64,000 nt of DNA from Zantedeschia hybrid cultivar. Its lineage: Eukaryota > Streptophyta > Magnoliopsida > Alismatales > Araceae. The notes below the pieces were generated by a model that saw nothing but the letters and a program-made list of their open reading frames with translations, did no database searches and was not told the origin of the DNA. Each line of letters opens with the position of its first letter. Within the stretch, counting starts at the first letter, position 1. Both the position numbers and the translations under genes were made by a program. The stretch lies in the NCBI GenBank assembly GCA_030544215.1, contig JARZZO010000003.1, positions 31,438,379 through 31,502,378 of the forward strand. Direction: 5' to 3'. Of this stretch, positions 34,215-44,345 are shown piece by piece.

Positions 34215-34930
34215 ATGTTAATTAATTAAACGGTCCATTCATATTATTTGAATGGTCGTAGTTTAATTGAAAGAATGGTCCATTCATATTGGTTGAATGA
34301 CCGAAGTTTCAAGTAATCAATTAAGTGGTTCACTCCTATGGGTGAAGTGGCCATTAAATTTGTGATTCACCCTTATTGGTAGAGTGACTAAAGTCTTTTT
34401 CTTGGTTCATTCATATTAGTGGAATGGCGATTAAATATGTGGTTCATTCCTATTGGTGGAATGGCCATTAAGTTTTTGGTTCACTCTCATTAGTAGAGCG
34501 ACCAAAAATCATTTTAGTGATTCATTCCTATTGGTGAAATGGCCATTAAGTTTGTGGTTCACTCTTATTGGTAAAGTGACCAAAAATCAAGTTAAGGGTT
34601 CATTCCTATTGGTGGAATGACCAAAATTCATGTGGTTCACTCTTAATTGGTAGAGTGACCAAATTTTTAACGATTCATTCCTATTAGTGGAATGATCAAA
34701 ATTGACGAAAGCTGATGTGTACACAAAATAGACTTAAATAAAATTTCGCAAGTGGTTGATGCATGTCTAATTTCATTTGTTTGATGCATATTCAATTTCA
34801 TTTGATAAATAGTGGATGTGTTCACCAAGTTAAATATGTTTAACTTAAAAAGTCAATATAAGTTGGTTTCGGTCCATTCATATTGGTTGAAGGGCCGATA
34901 AAGTTATTGGTTCCTTCTTATTGGTTGAAA
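34215..34930 (+). repeat. LTR-internal minisatellite (GGTTCATTC..GAATG(A/G)CC phrases)
   Basis: More than ten imperfect phrases of ~28-60 bp alternating 'ggttcattc(a/c)tattggt(t/g)gaatg(a/g)cc' and 'ggttcactcttattggtagagtgacc'. Each phrase is itself a weak inverted repeat (TCATTC against GAATGA). The same phrases, reverse-complemented, recur at 59560-60800. Confidence 0.75.
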
Positions 34931-37300
34931 GACCATTAAGCTTTAAAAGTATATTCTTAGTTATGTGGTGGTCATTATACCCTATTAGCCAAGTCTTTTC
35001 CTTGCAAATTCCTAAAAATAGCAAAAGGAGGGAGAAGATGCTATCCAAATCCATCTAATCTTAATGATTTCCTTAATAGTTTCTCAAGAATTTCTAAAAA
35101 GATACCTAAAGGACACTATCAAATTCCTTAATGTCCTCTAAGGGTTTTAATAGATTTTGCTCAAAAGCATATTCTCTTAACACCTTTTAGAGTTCATAAG
35201 CTCAGACGCCTTCATGCGCATCTAAAGTCCTCTTAAGTATCCTTTAGAGTATTCTTTAAGAATTTTAAAGGGATTCCAAGAAATGGACACCGAACTTACA
35301 AATTCCATGCAAATGTCTAAAACAAAATTTGTTTCCTTTATTGCATATGATGCAATGTCTAGCTTTCTTGTCGTGCATTTTATTTCAAGGACATCAACGG
35401 ACGGTTAATCAAAGGTTGCAAATCGGTGATCGGAGTAATTAACACTGATTGAGTCAGTAGGGAGAGGTCCACTTCATGGATCCACTTGTCTGATCCAAAA
35501 CCCAAGACTCCCTGAGAGCTAATCCCAAGTTCTCAAAGTCTACACTTAAAACAAAACAAAAAAAGATTATTTTAAAAACTAAAATCTTTTAAGTTCTTTT
35601 CAAAAGAAAAGACTGATTTCAAAAATCAAGTCTTACAGTGGATCAAAGAATTTATTTCTTCAACCAGATTTGATGTCCTCATTAATGATCAACAATGGTA
35701 GAGGTTTGACACAGGGGGATCCTACCTCCCCTCTTCTATTTGTTCTTGTCCTCAAATCACTAGTATGCTAATGACATGATTCTCTTTCTCTATAGTGGTG
35801 AGAAGCAAATCTTTGTGATCATGCAACTACTTGCTGTTTTGGAAGTGGTGTCAAGGTTGAATGTTAACCTTCTCAAGACAGATTGTCGGCATCAACATGG
35901 ATCTTTGAGAGTTGAAATGCAGCTAGGATTCTGAGCTACAAGGTTGGGGCCTTTCCTATTACTTAGTTGGGCCTTCCTCCATCAGAAGTGCCCTTTTTGC
36001 CAAGGATTAGGAGATTGTTATAGATAGGATGGAGAGAAGACTTGCCAGTTGGAAGGGGAAACTACCATCCTATGGGGGTAGACTGGTGCTCTGCAAGTTA
36101 GTTCTTTCCTCCATTTCTACTTACTTTCTCTCTTTGTTTCACATACCTAGAGGGATTGCCAAGAGGTTGGACTCTATTCAAAGTAGATTTCTTTGGCATG
36201 GCGCCAGGGAAAATCATAAAGGTCGGCATGACATTTGCTAGGGTAGTGTAGGAGAAAAATGGAAATGGAAGGGGGGCTAGGTATTCGAAACCTGAGGGAT
36301 TTCAATCTTGCTATGATGTCTAAATGGCTTTAGAAGCATGATCAGTCATAAGTACCATAGGGGAGCTAAGGTACAGGATTTGACTCCTTCCCACTCTAAT
36401 GTCTATCATGTCGGGAAAGACATACTTGACACCACTGATATTATCAAGGTTGAGATTCAGTTTTCAGTTGAAAATAGGGAAAGAATCCACTTCTAGTTGG
36501 GTAGATGGTGTGGACCCTTATCCTTGGCTGAGTTATTCCCTCAACTATTTCGGTTTGCTTTTTTGGTGGAATCCACTTATAATATGGTTGCCGGTGGTGG
36601 CACTAGACAGCCAGCTTTTGGTCCTATTTGAGAAGTTGGTTCCCCTTTGAAGGTGAAATTTCTCGTGGAGAGTGGCCCACAGCAGGCTTCTAACAAGGGA
36701 TCGGCTTTTCCCTTTCTTACCATGCATTTCCTCCTCTTGTCCTCTTTGTGCTTCATAGGTGAAATCATTGGATCACTTGCTGCTTGGCTGCCCCTTCTCC
36801 CTCCGCTGTTCAGTTGGGTCTCTTCTTCAGATTGGGACCTTGGATCCCCGTCTCCTCGGTCATAGAGATGTTGTTTGGATGGCAAAGACTTTGGCCCCAA
36901 CCTAGTGATAAGAAGGTCGGTGGGTGGTTCTTCATGCTATTGTTTGGTCGAGAGAGGAACCTTTCATATTTTCGAGGGCAAATGTAGGCATGGTAATCTC
37001 ATCACCTCATTCATCTGCGAGAAGATTTTAGAGTGGATTAATGGCTCTTGCAGTTCTATTGTTGGGCACTCTTCCCTTGTGGGTCTTCTCAATACGCCTT
37101 GTGCTGTTTTGTTCCTTTGAGCGCTCCTTTTAGCTTATTTTGGGGCATTGGTTGGGCACCTTGTGTTTTTTTTAGTAAGGTGCTTTTGAGGGGATCCTTG
37201 GGTAAATGGGTCACTTTGGTTTGTGGGTCTTATTTCTGGGGTCTTTTGTGTCTCCTTTTGCTCTTATATCTATATATCTTTTATATATAATCTTTTTCCA

Positions 37301-39724
37301 TTAATAAATTTGTGATACCAACCACTTTCAAAGAGAAAAAAGAACAAGGAGACCAACTTCATGAACAATATGATCCAAAGCGTGGCCTTTGTGGTTGCCT
37401 TGCAATAGCAACAACTCCAGGCTGAAAGGTAACAATATGCTCCTCCAAAATTTATTGGGGCCACCTCTATCTGTCTCCTCCACTCAAACCTGACCCCTCT
37501 ATCCATAGCTCTCTAGGCTTCTCATCTAGGCATAAGACTAAGGCAACTGGACCCACATTCCATTATGAATGAATTTTGTAATACCTATAATGGTCCATTT
37601 TTTGGCTTTCATCCATTTTCCTTGAACACTTCAGGTTGCAAATTTGCAATGTTTTAGGTTCTTAAATGACATAAGCTTATTTTCTCTGTCATTTGGTTGG
37701 ATTGCACTTTGGTGCTGTATATAGTTTGGAGACCATGTTTAAGGTTTTCCACCGGATCATGCTCCTTTGCTCCCATTTCGTTGGTGACAAAAAGGGAGAG
37801 GTCATGTTAACATGGATTATCTATTTATCTAGACCGTGATGATGGTGTAATAAATTTGAATGGCTTGACTGATTTGTAAAATGAATGGACTGTGTTTGTG
37901 ATGATGAATAGTTATGTATTTTTATAGCCTCTTTCAATAGACTTACAAGCAAATTACTTGATGCATTGTGCTATATGTTGAAGGATATTTTGAAGGCATA
38001 TTGAAAAAAGGCTTTGTCATCATCGAAAAGGAGGAGATTGTTGCCCCTGCAGATATATTCTGATGATACCTATTTTATTTTGTCCTAGAAAGTGCGACGG
38101 TTGGTGGAGAAATAGGACTAAAGTAGGATGCACATTAAATGGCCAATTACTGTGACAACCACCCAGGAGACTGTTGACAGTTCCCACTTCCCAGTGGCTC
38201 TCTCAAAAGGCTAAAAGTATCCAGAATGGTGAATTAGTGTGAAATCTGTCAAAAGATTCATTCTGAACAATCAGATACAAGCTGATCATACATGTTTATA
38301 CACTGTTCCACTGTCCATATTTTATCTTAACTTGAAAGACATTTAAATTTGATGACATAGCCTGAGGAACAATAAGATCGGGACCAGCCTGAAAATTATA
38401 GTCTGATTCTGCAGGCTTGCACATTTACAGAAAGTGACTTTAGCTATGTGAATCATTGCTTCGATAGGATAGATAGTTTATAGGATCTCCTCACATAAGG
38501 TAAACAAACGAGGAAAGTGGCATGAAAGAGGTTGAGAAAATTATTAAAAGTACAAAGTGGAAAGGGGTGAGGGGTGGGGGACATCTAAATGGGGAGGCCT
38601 GTTGTCTTAACCATGCCCAAAGATTAGATTATTGCACTGTTTTAGAGCATCTATAACACCCAAAGGGCCACAGCTTAGCATTCTCAAAATATTATGCATG
38701 CAGGCCACTTATAGAGAGGCAATGAACAAAGCAACTTTAAGATGGATGAATCGAAGAGGAACTATGCTACTCCTGAGAACAAAGAATTTGCATTGAAGAA
38801 TAATAGCTGGAGATTGGTTGTGGACAATCAATGACAGAATTGAAAGGCTACAAAGATAGGGTGAAGGAAGAGATCTTAATAACATTGGCCTGGAAGTCAA
38901 ATTAAAGAAGAATGATCTTTTTTCAAAGTTTACTGAGGCAGAATGATCTTTCTTAAGCAAATCACACTTAGGGTCAAGAACAAGACGGGGAAAAGAGTGT
39001 ATATGAGGCAGTTCAAACAGCCAAGAAACCTTCGATAGTAAAAACGTTGCAATGACTATAATGTCATAAAACCTAAATAGCATAGCCAAATAGTGATTCA
39101 CCTACTGATGAATTTATACAGTTTAGTGACTCAAGCAACCATGGACATTTTCAAGCTTAAAACCGATGACTTATCTCCAATAACTCACTTCTCTTGTTCC
39201 CATTCCAGGATGTCCTTAATCCTCTAGAAAAATAATCTCGCTTTATACTCTCGTAAGATAGAAAACTGAAAATGAAGTCACGGTGTAGAATATATGTGGG
39301 ATGATTGGTTGAACAAGCAGCGTCTTTTGACTGAAAATATGTAACTTGTTTATCCATAATGAAAAATAAGGATATTAACAAACAAAAAGACTGACAAAGA
39401 ACCATGGTTTTAAGCTGGAGGTTTCTTGTTATCAAAAAGAAATGTCACATAAAGTCTCCAGCATGTATCCCATTTTAGTTCCTTCCACTCCATGCCACAC
39501 CCAATAATCTAGTTTCAAAAACCTATTTCCTGTGTAGGTGGTTGTAATTTGCATTATGGAGGTCTAAAAAGTTACCAAGAAATACAAGAAGAGAATCAAA
39601 ATATTTTGTTGAGCTCAGAACCTACAGAAAACTCCATGTGCTTTTCTCTAGAATATACACAGCAAAAAGAATGTATTTTGGTCAAATTGCAAAGGAAAAT
39701 GTACTCTCATAAGTTCATAACACG
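37301..39724. other. Intergenic sequence; Sirevirus-like 3' end at about 37740-38045
   Basis: Near 38015-38045 the sequence TTTGTCATCATCGAAAAGGA, followed by GGAGATTGTTG, closely resembles the polypurine tract and LTR start of Sirevirus Ty1/copia elements (usually ...CATCATCAAAAAGGGGGAGATTGTTG). A second purine run (AAAAAGGGAGAGG) lies near 37790; multiple polypurine tracts are typical of that group. No coding part is left. The rest, to 39724, shows nothing I can assign. Confidence 0.45.
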
Positions 39725-39835
39725 TTAGTGACAGTTATAGCAAAATATATAGAATATGATTGAATTGATTAACAGAAGCCTACCACTCTTCTTGAGCTTC
39801 TTCCGAAAGCTCCTTTTTCGACTGAATGCCTTCCC
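39725..39835 (-). CDS. DEAD-box RNA helicase (RH22/RH39 type), terminal exon
   Basis: After a TTGCAG acceptor (minus strand) the sequence reads GKAFSRKRSFRKKLKKSGR and continues to a TAA at 39725-39727. In RH22/RH39-type helicases the end of the protein is ...AQPVEKAFSRKRSFRNKLKK, a basic tail after the helicase C domain. The penultimate exon at 57651-57803 ends ...AVGTAQPL in phase 0, so the join AQPL-GKAF aligns without gap. These helicases act in organelles on rRNA. A further donor-like GGTAGG shortly after KKS could give a different, shorter end. The exon is intact, suggesting a live gene despite the distance to the previous exon. Confidence 0.72.
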   Translation of the reverse strand, partial: GKAFSRKRSFRKKLKKSGRLLLINSIIFYIFCYNCH

Positions 39836-40549
39836 CTGCAACCATGAAGAAAATTAGAAACCCAACAGGATGCAAAAATATAAATTCCCAGACACTGTCT
39901 TCTACTTTGGCCTTTGGGCATAGATTCACACATAAGGTAAGAACATGGTGTAAAAAGCTAACTAAAAGCAACTTCACAGTCAATATAAAAAGTTAGCAAA
40001 TCAAATAGGCTCATCTATATAAAGAATCTAAGGGAAAAGTACACAGTTTAAATAAATCAGCTGATTTGGACTGTGTGGGACCAAATTGCATTAGGATCAG
40101 TTATCCTCGACCCAAGTGCTGCATCAGTCAAATTAAACCAGGACAGTTTGATCCTAGACATCATCATCATCACAGCTTATCCCATTATTCAGGGATAGCT
40201 ACATGAATCTTGTCCAGCCATTTTAATCTATATAACACCATTTTTGTAGTTAATGCTAGGAAGGTCAAGTCATTTTCTTGCTACATCCAACCATCTCATT
40301 TTAGGCCTCCCCAAGTTCAACTTACCCTCCTCCACTCAGATTTAATTATACCTACCAAACAGTGCCAAACTTAACTGCCAATGTACATGACCAAACCATC
40401 TAAGCTTACTTAAATAGGGACTATATGTAAGTCTCCATGTACATATTCATTCTAGTGCCAGCCAGTTGAAAGAACTCTAAGATTCCACTTTGTTCGAGGT
40501 ACTAAAGCTCTTCACACTCTGTGCAACACAGCAAAGCACAATAACTTAC

Positions 40550-40683
40550 AAGCTTCATTCTCTATCTCATTTATTTGTCTCTGATTGTTGTTAGATTGTG
40601 TCATTGCTTTATTCATTGCACGCATAGACAGCCTACTGAGAAGCTCATTACGGTTATATTCACTCCTTGTATTGGGTGCTTCC
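40550..40683 (-). other. Exon-like fragment of unknown identity
   Basis: The minus strand has a CTTCCTCCCCACAG acceptor, 134 nt open without stop, then a strong donor GTAAGT. The translation includes EAPNTRSEYNRNELLSRL and SMRAMNKAMTQSNNNQRQ, then INEIENEA. It looks like real protein (polar, possibly helical), but I do not recognise it. It lies inside the helicase intron on the same strand. It could be an exon of a nested gene, a captured gene piece, or a cryptic cassette exon. Confidence 0.4.
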
Positions 40684-41059
40684 CTGTGGGGAGGAAGGCT
40701 ACCAAGCATAGTGTGCTAGTGGAAAGCACCACATCAACCTGTGTTTGTGGCAGGCACCAGACCAACCTATGGTTGGTGGTAGGCACCATATCAACCTGTG
40801 TGCTTGGTGACGAGCACTGGATCAACCTATGTATAGTATGCAGACACCAAATCAGATGTGTACCAGATAAGTTCATCCAGTGAAATCCCAAGTGTGTTAT
40901 ACCAGGGATGGGACATGGGTCTGAGGACCGAATCAGGATAAAATTCTTTGTGCACTACGACTTGTGTGATTGTTCCTTATATCATACCCCTTTTCTAACC
41001 ACAAGTAACATTATAGCTGCTAGATTTAGTTTCCACTGGATAATCCTCCAAAACCTTTT

Positions 41060-41370
41060 AAGCAAAATTTTAATAGTCCCATTCAAACCCCCCCCCCATG
41101 GATTGCGGAATCGGCGGGTTCCGATCCAATTCAGGAGGGATTTCACTGTTCATCCCCCCCCCATTTATTTTTTAAAAAAAAAAGTGAATCTGTCCGAATT
41201 GGGCCAAATCAGGCCGGTCCGGTCCAATTCGGGCGCGATTCGGATCCCCCCTTAAGGGGGCCGATCCAACCAGCAGTAGCAACTGTTGGCCTTCCCCCTT
41301 CCCCCAGCCCCTCCCCCTCCCCCGGCCACCACCTCCGCCACTCGCTGCCGCCGGCAACTTGACCCCCAAA
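41060..41370. repeat. GC-rich low-complexity segment with CCGATTCGG-type motifs
   Basis: C-runs, an A-run and repeated 'ggtccaattcggg / gggccaaatc' phrases. A similar segment lies at 42105-42255 (ggccgatccc, gggtcccgattcgggg, then C-runs and A19). They may be two ends or two copies of a small non-autonomous element; I could not fix boundaries. Confidence 0.4.
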
Positions 41371-41641
41371 ACAGGCTACAGCTTAGAAAATCTCTAGTAG
41401 GCTAGGAGCAAATGAAGTAATTAAACCTTGTTGCCTTTTATCTGGAAAGATCCAAAATAGGCTCCATCAAAAAAAACAGTTGCTACTGGCTTCAGACATT
41501 GGAAGGAAAATATACACAGATGATCATCAGTATATAAGACAAAAAGAGAATAACCAGCAACCACAATAGATACATAACCATCAAAGCAGAAACAAGAAGC
41601 TGATGTACATTGCCATGCTGTGAGTGCCTACCATCTGCCGT

Positions 41642-41979
41642 TCTCGGCACTCCCCCCAATAGATCTCTACCAGCCACTTCCCTCCCAGAACTATGTGCTC
41701 CACCATGAGGCTTTTCTTGACTCCAAGCATCTCTCTGTTGAAATGAACCACTGCGATTACCCCAACAACCAGGCTCGTCAGCTTTATCGAAATCAATATT
41801 TGGAGTCCAAGCTTGATCCTCATTAGACATTGCTCCTTTGGTTGACACAGATGTGGAATTCCATGCTTTCGCAGAGTCGTTGTCAAACCCCTTCAATTTG
41901 TTCCAATTGTCCGGCCCTTGGGACACTTGTCCACTTGCTTTTTCAAAGGAAACAGCATCACTCTTCCGGACATCAGACC
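41642..41979 (-). other. Exon-like fragment rich in spaced Trp residues
   Basis: Bounded on the minus strand by CTAAG| and |GTAGGC, 338 nt open. The translation has Trp spaced every 15-25 residues in a polar, disordered-looking context: GPDNWNKLKGF, AKAWNSTS, DQAWTPN, GCWGNRSG, RDAWSQ. Such spaced W(G/N/S) patterns occur in Argonaute-binding tails (NRPE1, SPT5-like proteins), but nothing else supports that name. It has the same strand as the helicase and lies inside its intron. Confidence 0.35.
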
Positions 41980-42429
41980 CTTAGTTGTCTTTAATGTATA
42001 TATTTTTATGGATGTACATGAATTGCATTCATTTTTATTGTACATTCATTGAATCATATGTATACAATTTTTTCTGATTTTTCTTGATTTTTTTCTTCTT
42101 CTTCTTTTTTTAATCCGGCCGAGTCGGACCGGCCAGACTTCATCTGGATCGGCCGACTTGGCCGATCCCATCTGGGTCTAATCAGGATAGCCGGGTCCCG
42201 ATTCGGGGACCCGATCCGACCCGGAATTCCTTGCCCACCCCCACCCCCCACCCCCAAAAAAAAAAAAAAAAAAACAAACAAACAAAGGTCTAGGACTTGC
42301 CATAGCCAAGTCAACACAACCTTTTTTTCTTGAAGTTGAAAAGAGATATAAATGAAAAGCTTAAATAAACATGAAACTCAAAGGACAAAACTCAGATCCA
42401 GTTGATGGTGGCGAGGGTTTGGGAGTATA

Positions 42430-43559
42430 GACCAAGAAAGAGGAATGTGCACTAATTATAGAACTTTCTTTTCCGTCCGAAGACTCTCTAAACTGGACTT
42501 TGCCCATGTTGTTTCCGAACATAGAAGATATAGATCTGTCAAAGACCTTATAGCTGTAACAGGGGAGCCAGAATCCTACCAAACAGGGGTAGGAATCCAC
42601 TCATGCTTGGTGAAGAAAGAACAGGTTGGTTGTCTCCCTTTTCACTCAGCGGAAGCAGATGGCCAAGAGGTGCCGACTCCAGATGAAGCAGAGAAAGCAG
42701 TTGTTGACGATGGTACAGTCCCGATGTGGAAGGGAAGACTGAGCAAGCAGGGTGCAGTTTTTAGGTCAGTCCAGTTCAGCAGAAGAAAGGACAGCGAACT
42801 CGATGATGTCACAGTGATCGACTAACATAGCTGGGTGGCTTTCTTTGGTTTCCAATGTAGCACCAGGAATTGCCTTTCAGAGGGGAGACGGCCAATAGGC
42901 ACTAGGTAGGGAGGATGTACAATGTCAGGTCGATGTGCCTAACTGGGACCTGGACCTATGTATGAATAGTACTGTGCACTTGATTCCAGTTGGAGGGTGG
43001 AGGTCAGATCCAAACTTAAAGTTAGGCCCAAACTGCCAGGAAGAAGGGCAAGAGACCAGTCTTTTCCTTTGACAAGCCTCATGGACTATTGTCTGCCTCC
43101 TCAGTCAATCTCTCCCTACATAATACAACGGAAATGTTCCAAGCCTTCAAATTTTCAGCTTGACACGGTTTCAGAAACGAGGAAGTCTCAAGCTTCTTTG
43201 CTGGTTACAAAGTCTCTTGGAATGGAGCTGTCCGATGGTGTGGAGGTTGCTAAGACACCTTCAGGTGCACTTATCTATGGGAAAGGCTGCAGGAGGAGGC
43301 AGTCTCTGGTGTTCTTTCATTGCAAACTCTCAACCAGATGTTAGAGGAAGTCGAACTTCCAGAAGGGGTGCAACTCTAACAAAGGGGTTTTGGGTTATAT
43401 CTAAGATTACATGCGGCCAGACTTCCCCTTTTGTAAACTTGCTTTCTTCTGCCACCAGTGGTGTTCCCAGGGCTAAAGAATCGGCAGTGATCAAGGATGT
43501 AATCAGGACGAAAGTTAATGGCTTCATTAGAGGGGATGTGAAATCAGTTGATATAGAAT
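42430..43559 (+). other. Open but unrecognised sequence upstream of a LINE fragment
   Basis: Plus-strand frames of about 115-126 codons (42445-42825 and 42997-43344) lie in line with the LINE end at 43560. They might be its ORF1 remnant joined by internal deletion, but no zinc knuckle or other motif is visible. Confidence 0.3.
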
Positions 43560-44095
43560 CCAAAAAGAAGGAATTCAAAGCTGACATCAAAGACACCTGC
43601 CTTCTCTGTGGTACCTTCGAAGAGACATCTGATCACCTGTTTCTTCAGGGTGGAATCATCTCCACTGTTTGGATCACTCTCTTTTTCTGTCTTGGCTTCA
43701 CATGGCAGCAGCCTCAGTCGATTCTACGGATGGTTACTTCTTGGGATGATTTCAGTGCTTGGGAAGATGATAAGGATAACTGGTTCATGCTATTAGGTGC
43801 TGTTCTTTGGGCTATTTGGAAAGAACGCAATGCAAGATGTTTCAAGCACGCTTTTTTCCTCACCTTTCAACCTTATCAATCGCTCCATCAACTTGATCAA
43901 GAATTGCAGAATTGCCATCAATCTAGAGCCCAAACTGGGGTTCTTTTTAGTCTCTGCCTTTCTTTTTGGCTACTTCCTCTGTAGCCTTTATCTGCTGTAC
44001 CTTTTTTATGTACTTTTCCTTTCATTTATAATATATGTGGCTTTTGCCACCTTTAAAACAAAAAAAAGAATCCAAAAAGAAAGAAATTTTCTCAT
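43560..44095 (+). pseudogene. L1-type LINE ORF2 C-terminus and 3' end
   Basis: Reads DTCLLCGTFEETSDHLFLQG (zinc region CX2C..H; the last Cys is Gly), then WFMLLGAVLWAIWKERNARC, the W-IW-ERN-R motif near the end of plant L1 ORF2. After the stop comes a T-rich then A-rich tail (44056-44095), as in LINE 3' ends. Confidence 0.8.
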
Positions 44096-44345
44096 TAGAA
44101 GAAAATAAGGTGGGAGAAATAGGGTCAGCCTTTACAAAATTGTTCCATATATGGCTGATACAGTGCCTCGTTTGCTTCAACCGGACACACCAAAAGAGTA
44201 AGAGAGAAAATTTTTCAGCTTGGAAAAAGAATTGATGTTCCTTTGAGGGCAGATAAGATATTCCAAGAAGTTCTATAAAAGAAAATACGTAAGAAGTGAT
44301 GTTATTCAGAGTGGCTTGAAAAGAACAGCAAAATGAAATTAACGA

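Larger units (their letters stand above)
33717..35637 (+). mobile_element. Solo LTR of a second family, perfect 5-bp target duplication
   Basis: 1921 bp from TGTTGAACATG to GTCTTACA, flanked by GTGGA on both sides (33712-33716 and 35638-35642). Removing it and one GTGGA restores the plus-strand LINE reading GERWVKW-IKEF. Internal order: a (GA)n microsatellite, a CCACCGGT/CACCCCC-rich stretch (33855-33990), TATAAA at 34023, a minisatellite of ~30-bp GGTTCATTC..TATTGGTGGAATG phrases (34215-34930), AT-rich sequence, and a conserved end block (35390-35560) shared with 31240-31420 and 59260-59400. The internal element is absent, so it is a recombination product. Confidence 0.9.
31050..37300 (+). 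pseudogene. L1-type LINE ORF2 (plus strand), RT split by two insertions
   Basis: The RT reads AKIKLDFEKAYKRVNWNFIL at 31060-31105, resumes with LMGFGERWVKW at about 33668-33716, and resumes again with IKEFISSTRFDVLIND at 35638. Joined, this is the normal LINE order around the LDFEKAYDRVNW motif. Downstream are RLASWKGKLPSYGGRLVLCK, SLFHIPRGIAKRLDSIQSRF and a zinc region CPLCASEVKSLDHLLLGC near 36720-36800. The 3' end is near 37290 and AT-rich. Many stops and frameshifts. The first gap (31106-33667) holds an LTR-like fragment and an opposite LINE; the second (33717-35637) is a solo LTR. Confidence 0.78.

Noticed and set aside
42445..42825. 126-codon plus-strand frame as a possible gene
   Set aside because: No recognisable motif, no splice context, adjacent to a LINE end; kept only as an unassigned region.
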